Below, piece by piece: positions 19,182-27,567 of a stretch of DNA of 64,000 bases. Under the pieces are notes generated by a model. That model saw only the letters and a list, made by a program, of their open reading frames with translations. It searched no databases and was not told where the DNA came from. This stretch comes from Youhaiella tibetensis (GTDB lineage Bacteria; Pseudomonadota; Alphaproteobacteria; Rhizobiales; Devosiaceae): contig NZ_CP041690.1 of assembly GCF_008000755.1 (NCBI RefSeq), forward strand, positions 1,365,260 to 1,429,259, given 5' to 3'. A program made the translations under genes and the position numbers. Within the stretch, counting starts at the first letter, position 1. Every line of letters begins with the position of its first letter.

Positions 19182-19772
19182 ATGAAAACCGCTCCCGAAC
19201 TGTGGCTGCCCAATCGCACCGCCAAACTGCCTGCCGACATCGCCTACCTGCGCGAAAAATATCCGCGCGAAACCTGGGACGAGCACCGCAATTTCGGCCA
19301 GACGGCCGCGTTCTGGCTGCAGATGCACAACATGTTCCGCGAACTCGGTGGCATGCTGAAGACAGCTACGCATGAGTTCCGCGAAGGTGCGCTCGACCCT
19401 GACGAGTTCCACCGCTTCTTCGCCCCGCGCCTGCGCTACTTTCTCCAGCACCTGGAGGGGCATCACCAGGTCGAGGACTACAACTACTTTCCCCTGTTCC
19501 GCAGCTACGACAAGCGCATGATCGTCGGCTTTGATCTCCTCGAGGAAGATCACGAAGTCATCCACGACCTGCTGTTGTCATCCGCCCAGACGGGGCAGGC
19601 GATGCTGGCGGCCCTCCATACCGAGGGCGACGCCCGCCGCTTCGCGGCGGACGCATATGCCGACAATTCCGACAAGCTGCTCAACTGGCTCCTGCGCCAC
19701 CTCGACGACGAGGAGGACCTGGTCATCCCCTCGATCCTCGAATACACCGAAGGCGCCCTGTTCGGGCATTGA
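19182..19772 (+). CDS. Hemerythrin-like domain protein
   Basis: A 196-residue four-helix protein with hemerythrin-type metal ligands: His in DEHRNFGQ, His/Glu in QHLEGHHQVEDYNYFP, His in EEDHEVIHDLL and a C-terminal HLDDEEDLVIP. It probably binds a di-iron centre and handles oxygen, NO or iron. The ATG at 19182 is preferred to an in-frame GTG at 19158, although neither has a strong ribosome site. It converges on an MFS gene. Confidence 0.85.
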   Translation: MKTAPELWLPNRTAKLPADIAYLREKYPRETWDEHRNFGQTAAFWLQMHNMFRELGGMLKTATHEFREGALDPDEFHRFFAPRLRYFLQHLEGHHQVEDYNYFPLFRSYDKRMIVGFDLLEEDHEVIHDLLLSSAQTGQAMLAALHTEGDARRFAADAYADNSDKLLNWLLRHLDDEEDLVIPSILEYTEGALFGH

Positions 19773-19783
19773 TGCCCGAGCAG
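19758..19783. terminator. Hairpin spanning the stop of the hemerythrin gene
   Basis: CTGTTCGGGCA and TGCCCGAGCAG pair with one wobble around a four-base loop. The stop codon lies in the loop and stem. It is the only structure between two convergent genes 21 bases apart. Confidence 0.45.
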
Positions 19784-19793
19784 GTGGCCGATG

Positions 19794-21077
19794 CTACGCT
19801 GCCACCGGGCATGCCTTGAGCGTTTCGTCCTTGGCGCTGTTGATCGAGATGGCCATGCCGGCTGCGATAAGGCCCGTAATGCCCGCGATGAGGAAGGCCA
19901 GGGCGTAATCGCCCTGCCATTGACGCATCACCCCGCCGAATAACGCCGCAAACGCCGCGCCCACCTGGTGCCCGGCCACGATCCAACCGAAAACCATCGG
20001 ACCATTGCGGTCTCCGAACGCCTCATTGGTGAGCCGCAGGGTAGGGGGCACGGTCGCGATCCAGTCAAGCCCGTAAAAGATCGCAAAAATCGTCAGCGTC
20101 CACCCGCTGAACCCCGAGTAAGGCAGGAAGAACAGGGATAGGCCCCGTATTCCGTAATAGACCACCAGCAGCTTGCGCGGATCGAACCGGTCCGTCAGCC
20201 AGCCCGAGAATGTGGTGCCGAGGAGATCGAAAATACCCATCAAGGCCAGCAGTCCGGCTGCCTGCACCTCCGGGATGCCCATGTCGCCGCAATAGGCGAT
20301 AAGGTGCGTTCCAACCAGGCCATTGGTGGTGAAGCCGCAGATGAAGAACGTGCCGAACAGCAGCCAGAACGTCCGCGTCCTCGCCGCGTCGAGCAGCGTG
20401 CGCAGGGTCGCCACGACGAAATTGCCCTTCGGCGCCTGCGGGAGCGGCTCATCCTCGGTGGCCCCGAATCTGCGCTGTCCGATGGAAATGGGCCGCTCGG
20501 GCACGAGGAGATAGACGATCGGCGCCATCACGGCCGCCGCGATGCTCACGGTGATCACGACCGGTTGCCAGCCGCCATACTGTGCGAGGGCTGCCAGGAC
20601 AGGCAGGAACACCAGCGTTCCGGTGGCGGTGCTCGCCGACATCAACCCCATCATCAGTCCGCGATTGGTCTTGAACCAGCGGTTGACGATCGTGGCACCC
20701 AACACCGTCGCCGCAGACCCCGTCGCCAATCCGGAAATGACGCCCCAGGTGAGGACAAGATGCCATGGCTCGCTCATCATGAGGCTGGCTGCCGTTGAAG
20801 CCGACATGATCAGCAGCGCGCTCACCAGCGTTCGCCGCAGCCCTATGCGATCCATGAGCGCTGCCGCGAACGGGCCGGAAAGACCAAAGAGGAAAATTCC
20901 GATAGCAGCGGCGAGCGAAATGGTGTCGCGCCCCCATCCGAACGCCTCTTCGAGCGGCAGCATCAGCACGCCCGGCGAAGAGCGAACCGCGGCGGAGACC
21001 AGGAGCACGAAGAACGTCACTCCAGCGACCACGAAGGCATAGTTCTGGCCAAAGGGCCGCTTGCGGGCTATTGTCAT
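19794..21077 (-). CDS. MFS transporter, 12 helices
   Basis: A 427-residue major facilitator with an N-terminal domain containing GRDTISLAAAIG and DRIGLRRTLVSA (the loop 2-3 motif), a charged central loop and a second six-helix half with GWLTDRFDPRKLL. It resembles oxalate/formate- and monocarboxylate-type carriers more than drug pumps, but the substrate is not readable. Its ATG immediately follows one arm of the operator shared with the divergent tetR-type gene, leaving no room for a ribosome-binding site, so the message may be leaderless. Confidence 0.88.
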   Translation of the reverse strand: MTIARKRPFGQNYAFVVAGVTFFVLLVSAAVRSSPGVLMLPLEEAFGWGRDTISLAAAIGIFLFGLSGPFAAALMDRIGLRRTLVSALLIMSASTAASLMMSEPWHLVLTWGVISGLATGSAATVLGATIVNRWFKTNRGLMMGLMSASTATGTLVFLPVLAALAQYGGWQPVVITVSIAAAVMAPIVYLLVPERPISIGQRRFGATEDEPLPQAPKGNFVVATLRTLLDAARTRTFWLLFGTFFICGFTTNGLVGTHLIAYCGDMGIPEVQAAGLLALMGIFDLLGTTFSGWLTDRFDPRKLLVVYYGIRGLSLFFLPYSGFSGWTLTIFAIFYGLDWIATVPPTLRLTNEAFGDRNGPMVFGWIVAGHQVGAAFAALFGGVMRQWQGDYALAFLIAGITGLIAAGMAISINSAKDETLKACPVAA

Positions 21078-21130
21078 GTTACTAACCGGTACGTATCTGA
21101 GGTTGGCGACGGTACGTACCGGTCAGTAAC
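21078..21130. promoter_or_regulatory. Shared operator between MFS and TetR-family genes
   Basis: Two 18-base arms, 21078-21095 and 21113-21130, are inverted copies with one mismatch: GTTACTAACCGGTACGTA against the complement GTTACTGACCGGTACGTA. Each arm also holds the near-palindrome ACCGGT. They cover the space between the divergent starts, as expected of a TetR-type repressor controlling both the pump and itself. Confidence 0.75.
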
Positions 21131-21149
21131 ATTGTCAAGAGAATAAGTG

Positions 21150-21749
21150 ATGGCTTCCTCAACCGAAGTGCGCCCGCCTCGCGCGGCCGACAAGATCCTC
21201 GATACGGCCTGGGACCTGTTCTATCGCATCGGCATCAGGGCCGTGGGCGTCGACGAAATCGTCAAGCGAGCGGGCGTCACCAAGCCGAGCCTCTATCGCA
21301 GCTTCCCGTCAAAGGATGAACTCGCTGCGACGTATCTGCGCCAGTACGACGCCGACTTCTGGGCCCGTTTCAATAATGCCGCCGCCGCCCATCCGGGCGA
21401 TCCACGAGCTCAGTTGCGTGCTTTTCTGGAGCCCATCGCCGAAAGGGCGCGTAAGACGGGCTCGCGCGGCTGCGGGCTCACCAACGCTATTGTCGAATAC
21501 CCCGAACACGACAATCCCGCCCGTCAGGTGGCCGTATCCAACAAGGTCGAACTGCGTCGCCGGCTGGTCGAGATGGCGCGGGAGATGGGGGCCGAGGAAC
21601 CCGAAGTCCTAGGAGATGGCCTCCACCTGCTGCTCGAGGGTGCCTACGTGACCAACCAGATGTTTCAGCCCGGCGGGCCCGCTCGCCACCTCGTCGAGGC
21701 CGCCGACCGCTTGATCGAAGCAAGCCTGAAGACCAGGGGCGCCGGTTGA
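21150..21749 (+). CDS. TetR/AcrR-family repressor of the divergent MFS gene
   Basis: A 199-residue regulator with the family's N-terminal helix-turn-helix at about residues 15-60 (ILDTAWDLFYRIGIRAVGVDEIVKR, then GVTKPSLYRSFPSKDEL) and a helical ligand-binding C-terminal domain that includes a Cys in SRGCGLTNA. It is divergent from the MFS gene and the space between holds an 18-base inverted repeat. It probably represses the pump until a ligand binds. The in-frame GTG three bases earlier is the alternative start. Confidence 0.9.
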   Translation: MASSTEVRPPRAADKILDTAWDLFYRIGIRAVGVDEIVKRAGVTKPSLYRSFPSKDELAATYLRQYDADFWARFNNAAAAHPGDPRAQLRAFLEPIAERARKTGSRGCGLTNAIVEYPEHDNPARQVAVSNKVELRRRLVEMAREMGAEEPEVLGDGLHLLLEGAYVTNQMFQPGGPARHLVEAADRLIEASLKTRGAG

Positions 21750-21750
21750 G

Positions 21751-21776
21751 GCAACTCAAAGCGGGGTGGGCGCGTT
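21751..21776 (+). promoter_or_regulatory. Candidate EcfG-type stress promoter (weak)
   Basis: GCAAC, 17 bases, then CGTT. This is one mismatch from the alphaproteobacterial general-stress promoter GGAAC-N16/17-CGTT. It lies 26 bases before the start of a DUF2188-like gene, at the right distance. Confidence 0.3.
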
Positions 21777-21802
21777 CCTGCACCGCAATGGAGGGAACGA
21801 CC

Positions 21803-22045
21803 ATGTCCCAGGAAATCAAATACGAGATCGTCCAGCACGACGGCGGCTGGGCCTATAAGCTCAACGGCGTCTTTTCAGAGCCGTTTCGCACGCACGATGC
21901 CGCCCTTGCCGCTGCCCGCGAAGCCGCTTCCCGTCAGGAGCTTCCCGACGAAACCCGCGATATTCTCTACGAAGATGATCGCGGCGTCTGGCACAGCGAG
22001 GAGTCGGAGGGCGACGACCGGCCCGACGCCGAAGTGATCCCCTGA
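21803..22045 (+). CDS. DUF2188-like small protein
   Basis: An 80-residue protein starting MSQEIKYEIVQHDGGWAYKL, with the short beta-hairpin and DAALAAAREAA helix typical of DUF2188. GGAGGG stands nine bases before this ATG, which decides the start over the longer frame. Proteins of this kind are small, cytoplasmic and often stress induced; the biochemical role is unknown. It lies next to other stress-type genes. Confidence 0.7.
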   Translation: MSQEIKYEIVQHDGGWAYKLNGVFSEPFRTHDAALAAAREAASRQELPDETRDILYEDDRGVWHSEESEGDDRPDAEVIP

Positions 22046-22103
22046 TTGACGACCGGGCGCCGGGAGAGCGTGAGGTCCCCTGGCGCCCAAGTCGGTAACG
22101 GCG

Positions 22104-22532
22104 TCACGCTGCCGTTGGCTGCTGTACGCCTTCCTGCCACGGATTATAGGTGCCGATGCACCACAGATATCCTTCAGGGTCGTAGCAGAAGAACGAGTCC
22201 CCACTTTCCGTGTCGCGGCGCAATTCGCCAACGATCATGCCACCGGCAAGCGCGACCTTGTCGAAGACTGCCTGGGCGTCATCGACCACGAGATAAGGGC
22301 TCTGCGTCACCCCGCGGAGGGTTTTGGGCGTTGACTGCAACTGGTTGAAGTCGTTGTCCTTGGGCGAACCCAGCATGATCATGCCGTCGCCTAGGGTGAG
22401 TTCTGCATGCGCGATCCCGCCCTTTCCGTCCTCGAAAACCGCACGCCTGGTAAACCCGAACGTATCGCAGAGCCAGTCGATCATGCGCGGTGCATCTTCG
22501 TAGATCAGGGAGGGGATGATGAGGCTTCCCAT
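22104..22532 (-). CDS. VOC-family (glyoxalase/dioxygenase fold) protein
   Basis: A 142-residue protein of two beta-alpha-beta-beta-beta units starting IIPSLIYEDAPRMIDWLCDTFGF, with DGMIMLGSP in the first unit and the closing FFCYDPEGYLWCIGTY. These resemble PhnB-like and antibiotic-resistance-like VOC members, in which metal binding is not always kept. The start follows AGGAGAG by five bases. It is the second gene of a two-gene unit with the DUF3175 gene (nine-base gap). Confidence 0.85.
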   Translation of the reverse strand: MGSLIIPSLIYEDAPRMIDWLCDTFGFTRRAVFEDGKGGIAHAELTLGDGMIMLGSPKDNDFNQLQSTPKTLRGVTQSPYLVVDDAQAVFDKVALAGGMIVGELRRDTESGDSFFCYDPEGYLWCIGTYNPWQEGVQQPTAA

Positions 22533-22541
22533 TTTGCTCTC

Positions 22542-22832
22542 CTAATGTTTGGTGGGTCGGTCGAAGTCCTTGCGCAGTTCGTCCTTGGCGGCCTCGAGCG
22601 TCTTGCGCTTGTCGGCGTCGAGATTCTTGCCTGCGCGGTTGATGTAGAACGTCAGCATCGACATCGCGGACTGGTAAGGGCTTACCTTGCGCCGATGGCT
22701 TTCCTCGGCCGACCGTTTGAGGGAGTCCGCGATTTCTTTCGGATCGTCCGAGGCAAAAATGTTTGGCTCGAGATCAAGCGCATCGCTGTGTTCGGTCACG
22801 TCCGCTGACCATTTCTTTTCGGTCCGCGTCAT
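22542..22832 (-). CDS. DUF3175 protein
   Basis: A 96-residue highly charged protein: KKWSADVTEHSDALDLEPNIF followed by IADSLKRSAEESHRRK and a helical TFYINRAGKNL segment, the DUF3175 layout. The start at 22832 is preceded by GGGAGG; the longer frame to 22889 runs through the putative promoter and is rejected. Function unknown; the family is frequent among small proteins with stress-type promoters in alphaproteobacteria. Confidence 0.8.
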   Translation of the reverse strand: MTRTEKKWSADVTEHSDALDLEPNIFASDDPKEIADSLKRSAEESHRRKVSPYQSAMSMLTFYINRAGKNLDADKRKTLEAAKDELRKDFDRPTKH

Positions 22833-22860
22833 CGCGTCGTCCTCCCATTGTGATGAGAGC

Positions 22861-22887
22861 AAAACCCCTCCAGCAGCGCTGGGTTCC
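22861..22887 (-). promoter_or_regulatory. Candidate EcfG-type stress promoter before DUF3175-VOC
   Basis: On the minus strand GGAAC (22887-22883) is followed after 17 bases by GTTTT. Consensus for the general-stress sigma factor EcfG is GGAAC-N16/17-CGTT. Transcription would start about 15-20 bases before the gene. The -35 is perfect, the -10 partial. Confidence 0.45.
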
Positions 22888-22948
22888 AAATCGTTTGATT
22901 GTGACGGTCGAGTGCCTTCTGGTGTCCTGAGGAACGAGGAAGCGTCGA

Positions 22949-23806
22949 ATGCCCTTCAAATTCACCGCCGACGAGACGGTCGAAGCCTGCTTGCGGCGCA
23001 TAGTGATCGAGCAGGCACAAAAGGCCTCGCAGGCCGCGCGTGGAGGCGCGGAGAACCCGCAGGCAGCCATTCACTCCATCCGCCGGCGCTGTAAGAAGAT
23101 CCGGGCGGCGCTGCGGCTGGTCCGGGCCAGCTTCGATGACTATCGCAAGGAAAACATCGCGGTGCGTGACGCTGCCCGCAAGCTGGGCCAACTCCGCGAC
23201 CGACCTGTCGCCCTCCAGACCTATGACATGCTGGTGCGCGAGGAGGCGGCGTCACCCGATCCGAAAGAACGCGAGAACCTCCTGGCTCAACTCGCTACGA
23301 CCAGCACCGAAGATCCAATTGCGGCGCTCATCGATTTCGCTGCTGCTATCGATGCGCTCTCCGAACGCGCCCAGCGCTGGACGGTCCGGCGCAGTGGCTT
23401 CAGGGCGCTGGAGGGAGGGATCGGGCAAACCTACCACCGCACGCGCAAAGCCCTGAAGCGCGCGCACAGACACCCGACTGCGGTCAATCTTCACGATTGG
23501 CGCAAGCTCACCAAATATCACGGTCACCACCTGGGCCTGATCAGCGCGAGCGCGCCGCATATTCTCCTGGCCTCGCGCAGTGCCGCCAACGATCTGGCCG
23601 ACGTGCTCGGCCGCCATCACGACCTCGACATGCTGGCCGGATATCTCGGCGAGGAAACGGTTTTGGCCCCCGTCCTGATCCGGCGAAAGGCCGAACTGGA
23701 AGCGGAGAGCTTCCGGCTTGGCGCCGAATTGACCGCTGAATCGCCGGAGGCTTTCCGGGCCCGGTGTGCCAGCTACTGGGAAGAATGGACCGCCGAAAAG
23801 CAGTGA
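22949..23806 (+). CDS. CHAD-domain protein
   Basis: A 285-residue all-helical protein of the CHAD family: conserved basic and histidine positions in AAIHSIRRRCKKIRAALRLVR, HRTRKALKRAHRH, VNLHDWRKLTKYHGHHL and LADVLGRHHDLDML. CHAD domains bind inorganic polyphosphate through these residues. There is no fused CYTH domain. It is divergent from the DUF3175 gene and convergent with the NADH dehydrogenase gene. Confidence 0.9.
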   Translation: MPFKFTADETVEACLRRIVIEQAQKASQAARGGAENPQAAIHSIRRRCKKIRAALRLVRASFDDYRKENIAVRDAARKLGQLRDRPVALQTYDMLVREEAASPDPKERENLLAQLATTSTEDPIAALIDFAAAIDALSERAQRWTVRRSGFRALEGGIGQTYHRTRKALKRAHRHPTAVNLHDWRKLTKYHGHHLGLISASAPHILLASRSAANDLADVLGRHHDLDMLAGYLGEETVLAPVLIRRKAELEAESFRLGAELTAESPEAFRARCASYWEEWTAEKQ

Positions 23807-23825
23807 GCGGGCCAGGCGGCCCGCT
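23806..23825. terminator. Terminator hairpin between CHAD and NDH-2 genes
   Basis: AGCGGGCC and GGCCCGCT form a perfect eight-pair stem around AGGC, starting in the CHAD stop codon. The two genes converge here. Confidence 0.6.
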
Positions 23826-23836
23826 CTTGCATGTCC

Positions 23837-25117
23837 TTAGGGCCGGTGTTCCCAGCGCCCGCTCGCATCGCCCTGGGTGATGAGCCGGGCGCTGCGGCGC
23901 CCGGAGAGCAACTGCAGCAGCCAGGTGATCGACACGAAGAGCCGGTTCTTGACGCCGATGAGGAAGTAGATGTGGGCCACGCCCCACACCCACCAGGCCA
24001 GAAAGCCCTTGAGCTTGAGCCAACCAAAGTCAATCACCGCGGCACGCTTGCCGATCGTCGCCAGATCGCCTGCATGCTTGTAGACGAAGGTGGGCGGGGT
24101 CTCGCCTGCCACGCGCGCCTTGATGGTCGCCGCGGCATGCTTGCCGCCCTGCTTGGCAGCATCGCCCACGCCCGGCACCGGCCGCCCATCGGCCCGCAGC
24201 GCCAGGGCTGTATCGCCGATCACGAAGATGTCGGGATAGCCGGGCACCGTCAGGTCCGGGTTGACCTTTACGCGCCCGGCACGGTCGGATTCGACGCCCA
24301 GCCACTTTGCGGCCGGCGATGCCTGAACGCCCGCCGCCCAGATCACGGTCTTGGTCTCGAGCCGCTTGCCGCCATAAACAACCCCGCTCGGATCGATCTC
24401 GGTCACCGCATGGCCGAGTTCGACTTCCACCCCAAGCTTGCGCAGCGCTTCGAGCGCGTAGGCGGAAAGCTCCGGAACGAAGTTGAGGAGTACGCGATCC
24501 GCTGCTTCGATCAGCACGACACGTGCCTCTTCCGGGCGGATATTGCGGAATTCGCCACGCAGGCTGGCTTCAGCCAGTTCCACGATCGTACCGGCCAGTT
24601 CGACGCCGGTCGGGCCGGCGCCGATGATGACGAAGGTCAGCAACGCCTTGCGGCGGGCCTCGTCGGGCTCGCGCTCGGCCTGTTCGAAGGCAAGCAGCAG
24701 GCGGCGACGGATCGCCGTGGCGTCTTCGAGGGTCTTGAGGCCCGGCGCATTCGGTTCCCACTCGTCGTGGCCGAAATAAGCGTGCCGGGCACCCGTTGCC
24801 AGGATCAGGCTGTCGTAAGGCACCCGGGCGCCATCTTCGAGGATGACCTGCCTGGCCTCCTTGTCGACGCCAGCCACGCTCCCGAGCAGGGTCTTGATGT
24901 CGTTCTTGCCACGGACCAGGCTGCGGATCGGCCAGGCGATGTCCGAAGTCGTCAGCGCTGCCGTTGCCACTTGGTAGAGCAGGGGCTGGAACAGGTGGTG
25001 GTTGCGCCGGTCGATCAGCGTGATGTCCAGACCGCTGCCGGCGAGCTTCTGGGCGGCCATGAGGCCGCCGAAACCGCCGCCGACGATGACGACCCTGTGT
25101 GTGGAATTGCCAGTCAT
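23837..25117 (-). CDS. ndh: Type II NADH dehydrogenase-like FAD oxidoreductase
   Basis: A 426-residue flavoprotein with the FAD-binding HRVVIVGGGFGGLMAAQKL at the N terminus, the NAD-binding FVIIGAGPTGVELAGTI near residue 165, IWAAGVQASP, and the second FAD motif FVIGDTALA. The C-terminal WWVWGVAHIYFLIGVKNR segment is the amphipathic membrane-anchor region of NDH-2. It would pass electrons from NADH to quinone without pumping protons. The ATG at 25117, with AGAGGG upstream, is preferred over a TTG at 25144. Confidence 0.9.
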   Translation of the reverse strand: MTGNSTHRVVIVGGGFGGLMAAQKLAGSGLDITLIDRRNHHLFQPLLYQVATAALTTSDIAWPIRSLVRGKNDIKTLLGSVAGVDKEARQVILEDGARVPYDSLILATGARHAYFGHDEWEPNAPGLKTLEDATAIRRRLLLAFEQAEREPDEARRKALLTFVIIGAGPTGVELAGTIVELAEASLRGEFRNIRPEEARVVLIEAADRVLLNFVPELSAYALEALRKLGVEVELGHAVTEIDPSGVVYGGKRLETKTVIWAAGVQASPAAKWLGVESDRAGRVKVNPDLTVPGYPDIFVIGDTALALRADGRPVPGVGDAAKQGGKHAAATIKARVAGETPPTFVYKHAGDLATIGKRAAVIDFGWLKLKGFLAWWVWGVAHIYFLIGVKNRLFVSITWLLQLLSGRRSARLITQGDASGRWEHRP

Positions 25118-25204
25118 TTTATTGAGCCCTCTGACGTCGCTCAACCCATAGGTATGCGCGACCCTCGTTAAGGCAATCCCGTCCCCTTCAAGACTGCCAT
25201 GCGT

Positions 25205-26902
25205 TCATTCGGCAGCTTCAAGGGCTGCCTCCTCGATCGCTTCCTGCTTGCGGGTCGATCCGCCCAGCCACGACGCAAGCGCCGAAAGCAGGTAGAGCAG
25301 CATCGAGATCGAAAACGCGATCTTGATGCCGACCATGAACGGTCCGGAAAGCAGGTCCGGGAAGAACTTCTGGCCCGTGATGACGGCTGCATGATCCGGC
25401 GAAAGTGCCGAAAGAGCCGCTGCGGGGATCAGCTCACCCATTGGATTGTAACCGAGGAAGGCTGCAAATAGGCTAGCAACCGGCGGAGCGCTAGCGACTT
25501 GCGCTGCGACATCCTGAGGCAGGCCCTCCGCGACGAGCCGCACTTCCATCGTTCCGGGCAGGCTCATGGCAAGCCCGATGATCATCAGCGTAAAGAAGAT
25601 GCCGATGGATAGCACCTGCCCGGCATTGAGGGTCGTCGCCCGCACGCCCGAGGCCTGGCCGCGCTCGCTGGCGGGCACCGCGTTCATGATCTGCGTGCTG
25701 TTGGGCGCGCTGAAAAGCCCGGTCCCGACCCCGTTGAGGAAGAGCAGCGCCGCAAAGATCGGGTAGGGGAAATCCGCATCGAGCAGCATCATTCCCAGGA
25801 ACGTTACCGCCCCCAAAAGCATGCCCAGCGTGGCGAAAAGTCGCGAGCCGAAGCGGTCTGCAAGAAGCCCGGCAACCGGTCCCGCCAGCAGGATGCCCAG
25901 GGTGAGCGGCAACATGAAGATGCCGGCCCAGAGCGGAGTGCTTTCGAAGGAGTAGCCGTGCAAGGGCAACCAGATGCCCTGCAGCCAGACGATCAGCATG
26001 AACTGCAGTCCGCCGCGACCGATCGAGGACAGCATGCTCGCCGAGACACCCGCCGTGAACGGCCGGATGCGGAAAAGCTTGAGATCGAACATCGGCAGCG
26101 CCACGCGCTTTTCGATGGCGACGAACGCCACCAGGAAAATCAGTCCGAAACCGAGCTCGGCTAACACCTTGGGACTGCCCCAGGCCATCAGCGATGCTCC
26201 GTGAGGCTGGATGCCGTCATTGACGCCGACGAGCACGAGCACCAGGCCGATGGCAAAGGTGATATTGCCCCACCAGTCGTGCTTGCTGCGCCCCTTGGGT
26301 GCCACGCGATCGCGCAGCATCATTAGGCCCCAGGTCGCTCCAACGACGCCGATCGGCACGTTGATCCAGAAGATCCAGCGCCAGTTGATGTCCGCCAGAA
26401 CGCCGCCCAGGATGAGGCCGATGAACTGTCCGGCAATCGCCGCCATCGTGTTGATGCCCAGGGCGAAGCCGCGCTCATGGGGCGGAAACGCATCCACCAG
26501 GATGGCGGTGGACGTGGCCGTGATCATCGCCCCGCCGACGCCCTGCAGAATGCGCATCCACACCAGGTAGGCTGCCGCATTGGAGCCGGTTGGCATGAAG
26601 CTCAGGAAGAGGGCGGCGATGGTGAAGATGACGAAGCCGATATTGTAGATCCTGGCTCGGCCGAACATGTCGCCGAGACGCCCGAAGGTCACCACCAGCA
26701 CCGAGGTCACCACCATGTAGCCCATGATGGTCCAGAGCAGCGTGTTGGTGTTGCCGGGGTCGAGCGGATGCAGGCCGATGCCGCGGAAAATCGCGGGCAG
26801 GCTGATCAGGATGATCGAGGAATTCACCGCCGAGGCGAGAACGCCCAGCGTCGTGTTCGATAGCACCATCCACTTATGGGTGCCTGGTTGTGCTGATGTC
26901 AT
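25205..26902 (-). CDS. MFS multidrug transporter, DHA2 (14-helix) family
   Basis: Drug:proton antiporter-type carrier, 565 residues from this start. Helix 1-2 carries ILISLPAIF, the loop 2-3 motif is GRLGDMFGRARIYNIGF, and motif C appears around ILQGVGGAMITAT. The C-terminal half has RGQASGVRATTLNAGQVLSIGIF. A 37-residue extension to 27013 is possible but looks non-coding. It is divergent from a MarR-type gene, with a palindrome between, so it is probably a substrate-inducible efflux pump. Confidence 0.9.
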   Translation of the reverse strand: MTSAQPGTHKWMVLSNTTLGVLASAVNSSIILISLPAIFRGIGLHPLDPGNTNTLLWTIMGYMVVTSVLVVTFGRLGDMFGRARIYNIGFVIFTIAALFLSFMPTGSNAAAYLVWMRILQGVGGAMITATSTAILVDAFPPHERGFALGINTMAAIAGQFIGLILGGVLADINWRWIFWINVPIGVVGATWGLMMLRDRVAPKGRSKHDWWGNITFAIGLVLVLVGVNDGIQPHGASLMAWGSPKVLAELGFGLIFLVAFVAIEKRVALPMFDLKLFRIRPFTAGVSASMLSSIGRGGLQFMLIVWLQGIWLPLHGYSFESTPLWAGIFMLPLTLGILLAGPVAGLLADRFGSRLFATLGMLLGAVTFLGMMLLDADFPYPIFAALLFLNGVGTGLFSAPNSTQIMNAVPASERGQASGVRATTLNAGQVLSIGIFFTLMIIGLAMSLPGTMEVRLVAEGLPQDVAAQVASAPPVASLFAAFLGYNPMGELIPAAALSALSPDHAAVITGQKFFPDLLSGPFMVGIKIAFSISMLLYLLSALASWLGGSTRKQEAIEEAALEAAE

Positions 26903-27018
26903 TGCAGGAAACGAAATGTCGGTTTCGGCTGCCGGGCAGGGGAGGCGGCCCGGATGGTCGTGTCCCGCGGTAGTCGGAGGGAATCGGAACGTGCCCTCGT
27001 CACGCATTTGCATGCTTA

Positions 27019-27036
27019 TAATTAGTATGCTAATTA
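27019..27036. promoter_or_regulatory. MarR-type operator between divergent genes
   Basis: TAATTAG and CTAATTA are perfect inverted arms around TATG, in a sharply AT-rich island. The palindrome ends six bases before the MarR-family start and lies upstream of the DHA2 pump. It fits a MarR dimer site controlling both genes. Confidence 0.65.
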
Positions 27037-27042
27037 ATTGCT

Positions 27043-27504
27043 ATGACTGATTTTGCAAACCTGCTACGCGATTTCACCGCGGACATCGCGGTCAGCCACC
27101 GGCTGTGGAAGAAGATGTCGCGTCACGTCGTGGTCACGCATGGCGTCACCGAAGCCCAGGCGATTCCGCTGGTCTGGATCAGTCGCATGGGCGAGAACGT
27201 CCATCAGAACGTCCTGGCCGACCGTTGCGGTATTGAGGGGGCGTCGCTGGTCCGCCTGCTCGATGATCTTCAGAAGGCCGGTTTCGTGACCCGCACGCCG
27301 GATCCGGACGACCGCCGCGCCAATCTTTTGCGCCTGACCGAGCGGGGCAAGACCGCGGCCCGCAACATCGAGACGGACATGGATCGCTTTCGCGAGGATC
27401 TCCTCGCCAAGGCCGACCCGGCAGACATCGAGGCGGCCATGCGGGTTTTCGCGCTGATCAAGGCGGCTTCCGAAGCGGGCAAATCCCTCGATCCGGCCGC
27501 CTGA
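27043..27504 (+). CDS. MarR-family regulator
   Basis: A 153-residue winged-helix regulator. The recognition region is LADRCGIEGASLVRLLDDLQKAGFV and the wing DPDDRRANLLRLTERGKTAA is textbook MarR. It is divergent from the DHA2 efflux gene with a palindrome in between and probably represses it. No ribosome-binding site precedes the ATG. Confidence 0.93.
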   Translation: MTDFANLLRDFTADIAVSHRLWKKMSRHVVVTHGVTEAQAIPLVWISRMGENVHQNVLADRCGIEGASLVRLLDDLQKAGFVTRTPDPDDRRANLLRLTERGKTAARNIETDMDRFREDLLAKADPADIEAAMRVFALIKAASEAGKSLDPAA

Positions 27505-27567
27505 CGCATAGCTGCCTGACACCTGCGTGTTTTGCGCTCGCGCCGCAAATTGTGTATGGCCAGCGCC

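Noticed and set aside
25205-27013. Start of the DHA2 pump at 27013
   Set aside because: The extra 37 residues are proline/histidine-rich and unlike transporter N termini; the ATG at 26902 fits the family better, though its ribosome site is weak.
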